Source: Christiangramia sediminis (lineage in GTDB: Bacteria > Bacteroidota > Bacteroidia > Flavobacteriales > Flavobacteriaceae). Taken from it: a stretch of DNA of 64,000 bases. The translations under genes and the position numbers were made by a program. The notes under the pieces were generated by a model that was not told the DNA's origin, did no database searches, and saw only the letters and a list, made by a program, of their open reading frames with translations. The stretch covers positions 682,001 through 746,000 of the forward strand of contig NZ_JAJBZG010000005.1 in assembly GCF_020552705.1 (NCBI RefSeq). Reading direction: 5' to 3'. Below are positions 9,695 through 17,975 of this stretch, one piece after another; the stretch's first letter is position 1, and each line of letters begins with the position of its first letter.

Positions 9695-10750
9695 ATGAAA
9701 AAGATATTCTTTACCGCGTTAATTCTTACGATTACCTTTAATTCTTTAGCCCAGGAGCGATGGAGCAGAGAAAAAGCACAAAACTGGTATGAGGAACATG
9801 ATTGGTTAAGCGGTGCCAATTTCATCCCGAGTACAGCCATCAATCAGTTGGAAATGTGGCAGGAAGAAAGATTTGATCCTGAAACTATTGACAGGGAACT
9901 TGGTTATGCTGAAAGCATCGGTTTCAATACAATGAGAGTTTATCTGCACAGTTTAGCATACAAAGCCGATAAAGAAGGTTTTAAAAACCGTATGGAAGAA
10001 TATCTCAAAATCGCAGATTCTCACAACATTAAAACCATGTTCGTGTTTTTCGATGATGTTTGGGATGCTAACCCAGAAATAGGAAAGCAACGTGATCCTA
10101 AGCCAGGAATACACAATTCCGGTTGGGTGCAGGATCCAGGTTTTCCGGAATCTGTAGATATGGCCGATTCAAATGAACTGGAATCATACGTGAAAGATAT
10201 TTTAAATACTTTCGGTGATGATGAGCGTATTTTGTTGTGGGATCTTTATAATGAGCCAGGCAACAATGATAAAGGGAATAAATCGATGGCTTTGTTGAAA
10301 AATGTCTTCGAGTGGGCCAGAGAAGCCAATCCGTCGCAACCTCTTTCAGCTGGACTATGGAGATGGAATTTAAAGGATTTGAACACTTTTCAAGCTTTGA
10401 ATTCAGATATTATAACCTATCATTGTTATGATGATCCTGAAGCGCATACAAGAATTATTGAATTATTGAAGACTCATGGCCGTCCAATGATCTGTACAGA
10501 ATATATGGCGCGTACCCGGAATAATACGTTTGCCAATACACTTCCTCTACTTAAAGAGAATAATATTGGTGCGATCAACTGGGGATTGGTAAACGGAAAA
10601 ACAAATACTATTTACGCCTGGAATACTCCAATAGAATCTGGAGAGGAACCGGTTCAATGGTTTCATGATGTTTTCAGAAAAGATGGGACTCCATACAGAC
10701 AAGATGAAGCAAATCTTATTAAAAAACTAAATGTAGAATCTGAGAACTAA
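9695..10750 (+). CDS. Clan GH-A (GH5-like) glycoside hydrolase, secreted
   Basis: Second copy of the TIM-barrel enzyme seen at 4399-5586, here with a plain signal peptide (MKKIFFTALILTITFNSLAQ) instead of a lipobox, so probably periplasmic rather than membrane-anchored. Acid/base Glu is in LLWDLYNEPGN and the nucleophile Glu in CTEYMARTRN. 351 residues; shares SGANFIPSTAINQLEMWQ, ERFDPETIDRELG and NSGWVQDPG-type stretches with its paralogue. Differing location of two paralogues fits sequential cleavage, outside and then inside the outer membrane (inference). Confidence 0.85.
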   Translation: MKKIFFTALILTITFNSLAQERWSREKAQNWYEEHDWLSGANFIPSTAINQLEMWQEERFDPETIDRELGYAESIGFNTMRVYLHSLAYKADKEGFKNRMEEYLKIADSHNIKTMFVFFDDVWDANPEIGKQRDPKPGIHNSGWVQDPGFPESVDMADSNELESYVKDILNTFGDDERILLWDLYNEPGNNDKGNKSMALLKNVFEWAREANPSQPLSAGLWRWNLKDLNTFQALNSDIITYHCYDDPEAHTRIIELLKTHGRPMICTEYMARTRNNTFANTLPLLKENNIGAINWGLVNGKTNTIYAWNTPIESGEEPVQWFHDVFRKDGTPYRQDEANLIKKLNVESEN

Positions 10751-10754
10751 TAAA

Positions 10755-11948
10755 ATGAAAAAATCAAATTTTAGTTTTTTAATTGTCTTTGGGTTTGTCG
10801 TGATTTTTGCGTCCTGCAAGAATGAGTCTAACGAGAATAAAGATGAAGACACCAGTAAGGACAAAATTACTTTTGAAAAGGACTCGGTTCTAAAAAAGCA
10901 AGACTTTGATACCATCATAGATAATAAAGAAGTGAGTCTATATTGGATAGAAAGCGATTCAATTAAGGTTGCATTTACCAACTACGGAGGTAGAATCGCC
11001 GGCCTTTGGGTTCCAGATAGAAATGGTGAAATGACTGATGTTGTGGTTGGTATGAGTAGTATTGAAGGTTTTATAAATTCTACTGAACCTTACTTTGGTG
11101 CTACCATTGGTAGAGTGGGCAATAGAATAGCAAAAGGCAAATTCAGTATTGATGGAACCAATTATTCCGTACCTCTTAACAATGGTGAGAATAGTCTGCA
11201 TGGTGGGAAAAAGGGTTTTCAGTATGTGGTTTGGGATGCTGAACAGCCCGATGAGAAGACGCTAGTTTTGAAGTATCTTTCCGAAGATATGGAGGAAGGT
11301 TTCCCGGGAAATCTTGAAGTAACAGTAACTTATTCTGTGGATAAAGATCAAAATCTTAAAATGGAATACCGTGCAACTACAGATAAAAAAACTCCTGTTA
11401 ATCTTACCAACCATGCATTTTTTAATCTTAATGGAGAAGGTAGTGGTACAATTCTAAATCATGAGGTTAAGTTATTTGCTAAAAAATTCACGCCTGTAGA
11501 CAAGGGATTAATACCCACAGGGGAATTGAGAAACGTGCAAGAAACACCTTTTGATTTTACTGAATTTCATAAGATAGGAGAACGTATTAATACTGAAAAC
11601 ACTCAACTGGAATATGGAAAAGGTTATGACCATAATTTTGTACTTGATGAAAACACCACAAATGGTTTAATGCATGCCGCTGTTGTGATAGGTGATGAAT
11701 CAGGTATTAAGATGGACGTCTTTACAGAGGAGCCGGGAATTCAGTTTTACAGTGGAAATTTTATGCAAGGAAAAAATGAATTCAAATCGGGAGCTACAGA
11801 TAAATTTAGGACGGCATTCGCCATTGAAACACAGCATTTCCCCGACGCGCCAAACCAGGAAAATTTTCCTTCTATCATGCTTGAACCTGGAGATGAATAC
11901 AATACCGTATCAGAATATAGATTCTCGATAGCAGAGCAAGAAAATTAA
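10755..11948 (+). CDS. galM: Aldose 1-epimerase (mutarotase), lipoprotein
   Basis: Interconverts alpha and beta anomers of free sugars released by the PUL enzymes. Lipoprotein signal (IVFGFVVIFASC), then a full galactose-mutarotase-like beta-sandwich: FTNYGGRIAGLWVPD, GATIGRVGNRI, NGENSLHGGKKGF, the catalytic His in VNLTNHAFFNLNGEG and the catalytic Glu in TEEPGIQFYSGNF. 397 residues. Exported mutarotases inside PULs are common in Bacteroidota. Four bases after the GH5-like gene, same operon. The exact sugar is unknown. Confidence 0.88.
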   Translation: MKKSNFSFLIVFGFVVIFASCKNESNENKDEDTSKDKITFEKDSVLKKQDFDTIIDNKEVSLYWIESDSIKVAFTNYGGRIAGLWVPDRNGEMTDVVVGMSSIEGFINSTEPYFGATIGRVGNRIAKGKFSIDGTNYSVPLNNGENSLHGGKKGFQYVVWDAEQPDEKTLVLKYLSEDMEEGFPGNLEVTVTYSVDKDQNLKMEYRATTDKKTPVNLTNHAFFNLNGEGSGTILNHEVKLFAKKFTPVDKGLIPTGELRNVQETPFDFTEFHKIGERINTENTQLEYGKGYDHNFVLDENTTNGLMHAAVVIGDESGIKMDVFTEEPGIQFYSGNFMQGKNEFKSGATDKFRTAFAIETQHFPDAPNQENFPSIMLEPGDEYNTVSEYRFSIAEQEN

Positions 11949-11960
11949 AACTTATTGAAG

Positions 11961-12908
11961 ATGAAATTTTTAAAAATAAACTTGATTTTGTTCTTCTTTG
12001 GGCTAACAACTTTTGGTCAAGAACTTCAAAAAGAACAGATATATCTTGCAGATCCCACAATATTTGAAGAAAACGGGACATATTATTTATACGGAACCAA
12101 GGGTGATCCACGCATTGAAGGGGAAGGATTTTTGGTTTACACTTCCAAAGACCTGAAAAAATGGGAAGGACCAGCGGGAGTTAATGACGGTTTTGCACTA
12201 AAGAAAGGAGCTGCCTTTGGAACGAAAGGTTTCTGGGCGCCACAAATTTTTAAACACGAAAATAAATATTATATGGCCTACACGGCTAATGAAAATATTG
12301 CTATAGCAACTAGCGATAGCCCGTTAGGACCATTTACAAATGATGAAGAAGCATTAAAAGCACCCGTAAGACAAATTGATCCATTCATTTTTTTTGACAA
12401 CGGAAAAGCTTATTTATATCACGTAAGGCTCCAGGATGGTAACCGTATTTTTGTAGCAGAAATGACCCCGGATTTAAAATCGATTAAACCGGAAACTTTA
12501 AAGGAATGTATTAATGCCGAAACTGGATGGGAAGATACTCAGAATGTAGAATGGCCAGTTGCTGAAGGTCCTACAGTTATTAAAAAAGATAATCTGTATT
12601 ACCTGATTTATTCAGCCAATGATTTCAGAAATCCCGATTATGCCGTGGGATATGCTACAAGTGTAAGACCCATGGGTCCGTGGAAGAAGGCAGAGTCAAG
12701 TCCAATTATCTCAAGAAAAACTACACAGAAAAATGGTAGCGGACATGGTGACTTGATTCAAAAAGAGAATGGTAACCTATATTACGTATTTCATACACAT
12801 TATTCAAAGGATATTGTTCATCCGAGGAAAACTGCTCTAGTTAGATTAAATTTTGAATCGTCTGATGTTAAAATAGATTCAGATAGTTTCAAATGGTTAA
12901 AATTATAA
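11961..12908 (+). CDS. GH43 glycoside hydrolase, secreted
   Basis: Last enzyme of the PUL, 315 residues, signal peptide MKFLKINLILFFFGLTTFGQ. GH43 acids: Asp in LADPTIFEENGTYYLYGT, Asp in RQIDPFIFFDNG, Glu in WPVAEGPTVI. It is very close to the enzyme at 7616-8617 (same YYLIYSANDFRNPDYAVGYA stretch), but that copy is a lipoprotein and this one is not. I chose the ATG at 11961 over an upstream TTG at 11955 because it starts the signal peptide cleanly. It begins 12 bases after galM. Confidence 0.88.
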   Translation: MKFLKINLILFFFGLTTFGQELQKEQIYLADPTIFEENGTYYLYGTKGDPRIEGEGFLVYTSKDLKKWEGPAGVNDGFALKKGAAFGTKGFWAPQIFKHENKYYMAYTANENIAIATSDSPLGPFTNDEEALKAPVRQIDPFIFFDNGKAYLYHVRLQDGNRIFVAEMTPDLKSIKPETLKECINAETGWEDTQNVEWPVAEGPTVIKKDNLYYLIYSANDFRNPDYAVGYATSVRPMGPWKKAESSPIISRKTTQKNGSGHGDLIQKENGNLYYVFHTHYSKDIVHPRKTALVRLNFESSDVKIDSDSFKWLKL

Positions 12909-12932
12909 TTAAAATGTCAAGATTATGTTAAA

Positions 12933-13065
12933 GGTGTCTAATTCGGGGACACTCCATAACAGGCAATTTCAATTGTCCTGCAATTACGGGCTCAGAGAAA
13001 TTGAAAGCACTCCCGCCTCGAGTACTCAAACCCTGATGATCTTTTGATTTTCAGGGTTTTTTCTT
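12933..13065 (+). ncRNA. Candidate structured RNA (possible pseudoknot) with terminator, 3' of the PUL
   Basis: The 254-base gap after the last GH43 gene is not protein-coding in any convincing way but holds nested complementarity: GTGTC 12934-12938 with GACAC 12948-12952; CAATTTC 12964-12970 with GAAATTG 12997-13003; CGGG 12987-12990 with CCCG 13012-13015. The last two interleave, as in an H-type pseudoknot. A terminator hairpin follows. It may be a 3'-UTR-derived small RNA, a stand-alone RNA or chance. No promoter with a good -7 element was found in front. Confidence 0.35.
13028..13065 (+). terminator. Rho-independent terminator of the PUL
   Basis: Stem AAACCCTGA (13028-13036) pairs with TCAGGGTTT (13051-13059) and runs into a T-rich tract on the plus strand. 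On the minus strand no T-run follows, so it serves the PUL transcript and/or the candidate RNA before it. Confidence 0.8.
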
Positions 13066-13162
13066 TTATAAATTAGGTATATCCAGAAATAGCACATCCT
13101 CGATAAAGATCAGGAATAATAAATATTGCAATTGTGGATTTCCGGATATTTCTATCCAAATA

Positions 13163-14125
13163 CTAAAACGTAAATCCGATTTTTATTCCTCCCCATTTGG
13201 TAGGGGAGCCGGCATCAAATTCCCTGGTAAGTACCGTGCGGGAATATTCAAAATATAAGGTTCTGGTCTTTAATATAAAACCATAATTGAACTGGCCGGT
13301 AAGTCTGGTTATTTCTTCAGCAGGAATAGTGTACGGACTATCCTTATTAAAAACCCCACCTTGTAGCGTAGCGTCATAACCAATTAGATTTCCTAAAACC
13401 TGGGAATATCCATACAGCTGGAATTTACTTTTGCGATTATTTACCGAAAATGCTGAATTTATAAGTCCGATGTTAGTATTGAGGCCAATAGATGCATTTG
13501 TAAATAAGGTTCCAACTCGTGCCGTAGAATTAGATTGCAGCGATACATAGTCTCCCGCCCTAAATAGCTGCTTTTCATAAGCTAACTCGTAATTTATAAC
13601 TACATCGTTCCTTATCTGATTTCTCCAACCTTGAGGTATTGTGTTTCCCGTAATTTCATGAATACCCACCTGCATTTCCTTTCCAAAGGCGCCAGGGCCT
13701 ATAAGCCCCAAATTCAAGGAAGAAGTTAATCTGGACCTGGCAAGTGTATCTGTGGTAATGGCGAAACTTTTTAGCATGATCGCGGCGGCAAACGGGCGAT
13801 CTCCAAATTGAATTTCAGGACTTCCAATATTAGGAGCTGTAAAACCAATATGTTCTATAGTCAATCCATATTTGACCTTAGAATTTTCAGGAATTAAGAA
13901 AAGATAATTAACAGGATTCTTTTCTAAAAAGGGAGCAACCAATTCCAGGCTGTAACCCTGAGTATAATTTTCATCGGTACCAGAGAAATAATCATTATCG
14001 TAATTAAATCTGAAATAAGAATCACTTGCAATATCCCGGAATGATACCAGGTTATCTATTTTCTGAGCCGATAAAATACTCGGAATCAAAAGAAATAGAA
14101 CAAAGGAAAAAAGATTGTACTTCAT
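13163..14125 (-). CDS. LpxR-family (DUF2219) outer-membrane lipid A deacylase
   Basis: Predicted outer-membrane beta-barrel that removes the 3'-acyloxyacyl group of lipid A. Signal peptide of about 21 residues (LLIPSILSAQ). The LpxR N-terminal motif is clear: RFNYDNDYFSGTDENYTQGY, with the Asn-Asp pair at 44-45 matching the catalytic Asn/Asp of the Salmonella enzyme. Other family blocks are FGDRPFAA, LNLGLIGPGAFGKEMQ and IHEITGNTIPQGWRNQ, with the putative catalytic His. 320 residues, usual length. Encoded alone, convergent with the PUL. Confidence 0.85.
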   Translation of the reverse strand: MKYNLFSFVLFLLIPSILSAQKIDNLVSFRDIASDSYFRFNYDNDYFSGTDENYTQGYSLELVAPFLEKNPVNYLFLIPENSKVKYGLTIEHIGFTAPNIGSPEIQFGDRPFAAAIMLKSFAITTDTLARSRLTSSLNLGLIGPGAFGKEMQVGIHEITGNTIPQGWRNQIRNDVVINYELAYEKQLFRAGDYVSLQSNSTARVGTLFTNASIGLNTNIGLINSAFSVNNRKSKFQLYGYSQVLGNLIGYDATLQGGVFNKDSPYTIPAEEITRLTGQFNYGFILKTRTLYFEYSRTVLTREFDAGSPTKWGGIKIGFTF

Positions 14126-14319
14126 ACTATTATTTACGCAATGAGGTGGGAACTGGTTTTAGCGAATAAACTGGTTCAACCTGATTTCAATTTTTGAATA
14201 ATATAATCTCAAGATATTGAGAGCTAAAACAGATAATTTTTAGGAAGGCTAATTAGTATGAAATAGGTAAATTTTAAAGCAATTTATAAATTGGTGTAGT
14301 GTGGTAAATATGAAAAATA

Positions 14320-14346
14320 AAAAGCTCTGGGTTTTCCAGAGCTTTT
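14320..14346 (-). terminator. Terminator of the outer-membrane protein gene at 14394-15536
   Basis: Perfect 11-bp stem, AAAAGCTCTGG 14320-14330 and complement 14336-14346, with a 5-base loop. On the minus strand it is followed by a T-rich run. Lies 48 bases past the stop of the minus-strand gene. The rest of 14126-14319 shows only a direct repeat AACTGGTT (14151 and 14169). Confidence 0.8.
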
Positions 14347-14393
14347 ATTACCTTAATTTGAATATAATTTAAGTATTCTGCATAAGGTTCTAG

Positions 14394-15536
14394 TCACTCC
14401 AACTGCAACTTTGACTTTGGTTCCATTTCAGAAATTGATTTTCCACCTTTGATGCGGTAGGAAATTCCAAGATTTATAAGATAATCGGCAAACGCGGCGT
14501 CACCATTTCTGGGTTCGCCGGTGGCGATTTGTGTTTCTAGGTCGGTCACACTTTGTGGGCGGTTTCTTCGTATTGCCACAGGAACATTCAGGTTTATGGA
14601 AAAATTATTTTTCATATATGAGATTCCCGGGTCTATTGAGAGAACATTCCCGGGCCTCCTGAAGCCTCCGCTTTCGCCCAGCACATCTTCTACAGGAACA
14701 CCTTCAAATCTGGCCCCCAGGGAAGTTGAAAAATTTTGTGAGATCCCATAACCTAAACCGGCGCGCAAAGCGAACTGATCTGGAACCGACATTATAGATT
14801 CGTTTTCAAGAATTGGACTCAGGGTCTCCCTGAATGTTCTAATTCCATTCGTTTCTTTGGGGTTAAAGAGATAAAATCCACCTCCGTAAACAAAGAGATT
14901 TGTAGTAATAGTTTGATAGAATTGAAAATCGGCTGTAAAACCAAAACCTCCGTCACCCGGCTGGATCGACTGGTCTACCGGCCTCACTTGCGGGGAACCT
15001 TCAGGGCCTACATTATAAAAAATATCGGTAGCGTTATAATTTCCGGTAGGTAGTTTTATACCAAGGCCTAATGCTAAATTTCCATTGGCATGGGTAACCG
15101 GATCAAAAATCCAGTATCCAGCTCCTAATCTTATATCAGCAATTCCCCGTGAAAAAGATTTATTTCGTTCGTTGCGCCCGTGCTCATATAAAGAGGAACG
15201 TTCGTTAAGCACTGTTGGAATGGTAATTCCGGCATACAATCTATCGGTAAGCCCATAGTTCAGACTAAAGTCCCAGGAATGGGAGTAGTTTATTACTTCG
15301 GTATTGTTAGAAACACGATCTGGTTCTTCTTCGGTGCCCTTAAAATGTCGAAAAGACTTAAAGTACCGGTAATTCATCCCCACCTGAAAATCTCCTTTGC
15401 TCAGGAGGTTGCTTTCCAGTTCATTGCCCATACTACAGGAAAAATGTCTTATCGCCACACAACCTTGCGCATTCATAATTTGTGGAAGAAATAAAACGGA
15501 TAAAATTCCGAAGAAAAGAGTGTATCTTAATTTCAT
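14394..15536 (-). CDS. Outer-membrane beta-barrel protein, transporter-like, function unknown
   Basis: 380-residue protein with signal peptide (MKLRYTLFFGILSVLFLPQIMNAQG) and alternating aromatic strands typical of a porin-like barrel: DFQVGMNYRYFKSFRHF, WDFSLNYGLTDRLYAGI, LALGLGIKLPTGNY, INLGISYRIKGG. An unusual Cys pair near the mature N-terminus (GCVAIRHFSCSMGN) could form a disulfide or bind a metal. Proteins of this look are often annotated as 'transporter' without a known substrate. The in-frame ATG at 15536 was preferred over 15560 since it begins the signal peptide. Divergent from the two-component genes, which may control it. Confidence 0.7.
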   Translation of the reverse strand: MKLRYTLFFGILSVLFLPQIMNAQGCVAIRHFSCSMGNELESNLLSKGDFQVGMNYRYFKSFRHFKGTEEEPDRVSNNTEVINYSHSWDFSLNYGLTDRLYAGITIPTVLNERSSLYEHGRNERNKSFSRGIADIRLGAGYWIFDPVTHANGNLALGLGIKLPTGNYNATDIFYNVGPEGSPQVRPVDQSIQPGDGGFGFTADFQFYQTITTNLFVYGGGFYLFNPKETNGIRTFRETLSPILENESIMSVPDQFALRAGLGYGISQNFSTSLGARFEGVPVEDVLGESGGFRRPGNVLSIDPGISYMKNNFSINLNVPVAIRRNRPQSVTDLETQIATGEPRNGDAAFADYLINLGISYRIKGGKSISEMEPKSKLQLE

Positions 15537-15624
15537 AGAGGCTGAAAATTGATAATTCATAGTGTTCCTTCAGCCAAAGTAGTTGTTATTATTGCAGGTT
15601 GGGGGTAATGAAAAATCAAAAAGA

Positions 15625-15659
15625 TTAAGGAAAGGTTAATAGGATTAATAAAAAATTAA
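15625..15659 (+). promoter_or_regulatory. Direct TTAA repeats, candidate OmpR-family operator
   Basis: Four TTAA words at 15625, 15636, 15645 and 15656 (spacings 11, 9, 11) lie between the divergent outer-membrane protein gene and the histidine kinase gene. OmpR/PhoB-type regulators bind direct repeats with an 11-bp period as dimers, and the kinase's partner is of that class. A TAAATTTT element (15676-15683) resembles the -7 box and could serve the kinase gene. Confidence 0.4.
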
Positions 15660-15701
15660 TTAGCCTGGATAATCTTAAATTTTAGTAATATAGATTCCAA
15701 T

Positions 15702-16970
15702 TTGAAACGGAGAAAAGTTTATATCGCCATTTTTATTATTTCGGTAATTGGGCTATTCGTGGTGCAATACCAGTACTTAAGAATAGGCCTCAACCTGGCT
15801 AAAGTTCAATTTGAACAGAAAATTGAACGCGCGGGAAATGATTTAAAGAAAGACCTTTCCCAGGAGAACCAACTTAGTTTTTTAATAGCGCAATCACTGG
15901 AAGGTAGAAATTACTTCACGTTAAGCGCCGATAGTCTGCAGGATGCTTCCCGTCATTTTTTAAATGATTTCGTGGAAGACAGATTAGAAAAAAATAAGAT
16001 CAATACCGACTTTTCGTATAGTTTATATTCTGAAGATAAAAGCATCAATCTTACTTCTCCAAAGCTGGCCGATAGTACAGATTCTGTAATTAGGTATCCA
16101 ATTAAACTGGAAGGTTACCTTCCGGGAATTCTTCAGAAAAATCTTATCCTGGAGCTACAATTTATAGATCTTAACACCTATTTTCTTTCACAATTACAAG
16201 GACTTATTCTGCCCAGCATTTTTTTTCTTGCCATTATCATTTTTGTAGTTATCTGGATGCTACGGATGTTTTACTGGCAAAGAAACCTAATTACTATAAC
16301 CAACGATTTTATCAATAACCTTACCCACGAGCTTAAAACTCCGGTTTTCTCTATTGGAGTAGCAACTAAAATTCTGGAAACCGATTTAGATGAGAATAAA
16401 AAACCCATTGTTTTACAAATTAGAAAACAGCTACAACGTATAAACAAACATATTGAACAGGTTCTGGATCTGGCTAGTCTGGAAAACAGGAAAAAGTATA
16501 TTAGGCTGGAACAAACAGATCTACGGCCAGAACTTTTGCAATATTGTGAAGATTTTAAATTGATTTCCCAGCTAGAAAATTTTAAATTCAATTTTGAACT
16601 GGAAGCAGGGGTTTATAAGGTTAAGGTGGCATTAGCTCATTTTGAAAATGCCATAAACAACCTTTTGGATAATGCTAAAAAATATGCTGAAAACCCCGAG
16701 ATAAGTCTCCATGCATTTACTGATAAAAACAAATTATATATTCGAATCTGCGATAACGGAAAAGGGATTTCAGAAAAAGAAAAACGTCGTATTTTCAAGA
16801 AATTCTATCGGGTTTCTGAAGGAGACCTGCACAGCGTGAAGGGTTATGGCCTGGGATTAAATTATGTTCAGGAAGTCATAAAAAGACACCATGGTCAAAT
16901 TAAATTAGAAAGTGAGTTAGACAAAGGCACACAAATAACATTAATTATACCTCTGGTAAATGTTGCATAA
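15702..16970 (+). CDS. Sensor histidine kinase (two-component system)
   Basis: Membrane histidine kinase of 422 residues. One membrane segment near residues 6-22 and another near 165-188 enclose a roughly 140-residue extracytoplasmic sensor region with no recognisable domain. Then comes HisKA with the phosphorylated His in NNLTHELKTPVFSIG, and HATPase_c with NNLLDNAKKYA (N box), RICDNGKGIS (G1) and YGLGLNYVQEVIKRHHG. No ATG exists at the N-terminus; the frame fits a TTG start giving MKRRKVYIAI. Its last 11 bases overlap the response-regulator gene, implying translational coupling. Ligand unknown. Confidence 0.88.
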   Translation: MKRRKVYIAIFIISVIGLFVVQYQYLRIGLNLAKVQFEQKIERAGNDLKKDLSQENQLSFLIAQSLEGRNYFTLSADSLQDASRHFLNDFVEDRLEKNKINTDFSYSLYSEDKSINLTSPKLADSTDSVIRYPIKLEGYLPGILQKNLILELQFIDLNTYFLSQLQGLILPSIFFLAIIIFVVIWMLRMFYWQRNLITITNDFINNLTHELKTPVFSIGVATKILETDLDENKKPIVLQIRKQLQRINKHIEQVLDLASLENRKKYIRLEQTDLRPELLQYCEDFKLISQLENFKFNFELEAGVYKVKVALAHFENAINNLLDNAKKYAENPEISLHAFTDKNKLYIRICDNGKGISEKEKRRIFKKFYRVSEGDLHSVKGYGLGLNYVQEVIKRHHGQIKLESELDKGTQITLIIPLVNVA

Positions 16971-17667
16971 AAGAAACAAAATATTACTGGTAGAAGATGA
17001 TGATTCGTTAGGCTATTTATTATCTGAATATTTAAAGATCAAAGAATTCGATGTTGAATGGGCCCAAACAGGTACAAAAGCTTTGAGTCTTGTGGAAGAA
17101 CATGCATTCGATCTGGTTATTCTGGATGTTATGATGCCAGATATAGATGGATTTAGCCTGGCTAAAAAACTAACTGCAAGTTACCCGAACCTGCCATTTA
17201 TATTCCTTACTGCCAGGTCGCTAAAAATAGATGTTCTAAAAGGTTTTTCTCTTGGAGCAGTAGATTATTTGAAGAAACCTATTGATGAAGAAGAATTGGT
17301 AGCCAGAATTCAAGCTTTACTATCGCGACTTCAACCACATTCAACTGAATCTGCTGAACAAAAATATTTATATAGTATCGGGAGGTATAACTTCAATAGC
17401 AATAAACAGGAATTGGTAATTGATAATGAAACCATCTCGTTGACCACACGGGAAAGTGAATTATTGCTTTACCTGGTTCAAAATAAAAATAACCTTTGCA
17501 GTCATAAAGATATCTTAGACCTTCTCTGGGGTAAAAACGATTATTTTAACCGTAAGAGTTTAAATGTTTTTATTTCGCATTTACGTAAATATCTGAATCG
17601 GGATCCCAGAATAAAGATTGAAAATTTCCATAAAAAAGGATTTGTCCTAAAGATCAATGAGCTCTGA
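16960..17667 (+). CDS. OmpR/PhoB-family response regulator
   Basis: 235-residue DNA-binding regulator and partner of the preceding kinase. N-terminal receiver domain: acidic pocket LLVEDDDSLGY, phospho-acceptor Asp in DLVILDVMMPD, switch Thr in FIFLTARS, Lys in YLKKPID. C-terminal winged helix from about residue 135 (LTTRESELLLYLVQNKNNLC, then SLNVFISHLRKYL). It may act on the TTAA repeats between the divergent genes upstream (inference). No terminator was seen right after the stop. Confidence 0.9.
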   Translation: MLHKRNKILLVEDDDSLGYLLSEYLKIKEFDVEWAQTGTKALSLVEEHAFDLVILDVMMPDIDGFSLAKKLTASYPNLPFIFLTARSLKIDVLKGFSLGAVDYLKKPIDEEELVARIQALLSRLQPHSTESAEQKYLYSIGRYNFNSNKQELVIDNETISLTTRESELLLYLVQNKNNLCSHKDILDLLWGKNDYFNRKSLNVFISHLRKYLNRDPRIKIENFHKKGFVLKINEL

Positions 17668-17829
17668 AAAAGCCCTAAATCAAATGTTGAAATTATACTC
17701 CTTTGTAAATATTTCTACTTCAGGAATACTCCATATCTGCTTTTTCAGAAAGTCTTGTCAGGTATAATTTATTTTTGATTTCCGTGATTTTCTGAACTCT
17801 CTATTATTTTATATCTAAGATTCAGAACA

Positions 17830-17873
17830 TTGATAAGTATCATATTTTAGAAGTTATTCGTCCCCTATTTTTG
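17830..17873 (+). promoter_or_regulatory. FNR/CRP-type box plus -7 element for ric
   Basis: The 308-base gap 17668-17975 holds one clear signal. TTGATAAGTATCAT at 17830-17843 matches 9 of the 10 specified bases of the FNR consensus TTGATnnnnATCAA. The -7 element TATTTTTG (TAnnTTTG) lies at 17866-17873, 29.5 bases from the box centre to its first base. Placing the transcription start about 7 bases after that element puts the box near -42, the class II activator position. Confidence 0.7.
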
Positions 17874-17975
17874 TGTAATTCATTGATATAAAGTTCTGTT
17901 GTTCTAATCCAAAATATTTTATTCAGACTCCAGCGTTTTTATCACCACCTATTAGTAAAATTTAAATTATTTAAT

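Noticed and set aside
12990-13040. tRNA-like 3' end (CACTCCCGCCTCGAGTACT-like stretch) after the PUL
   Set aside because: No matching 5' acceptor strand, D-arm or anticodon arm could be found upstream, so neither a tRNA nor a tRNA-based attachment site is supported.
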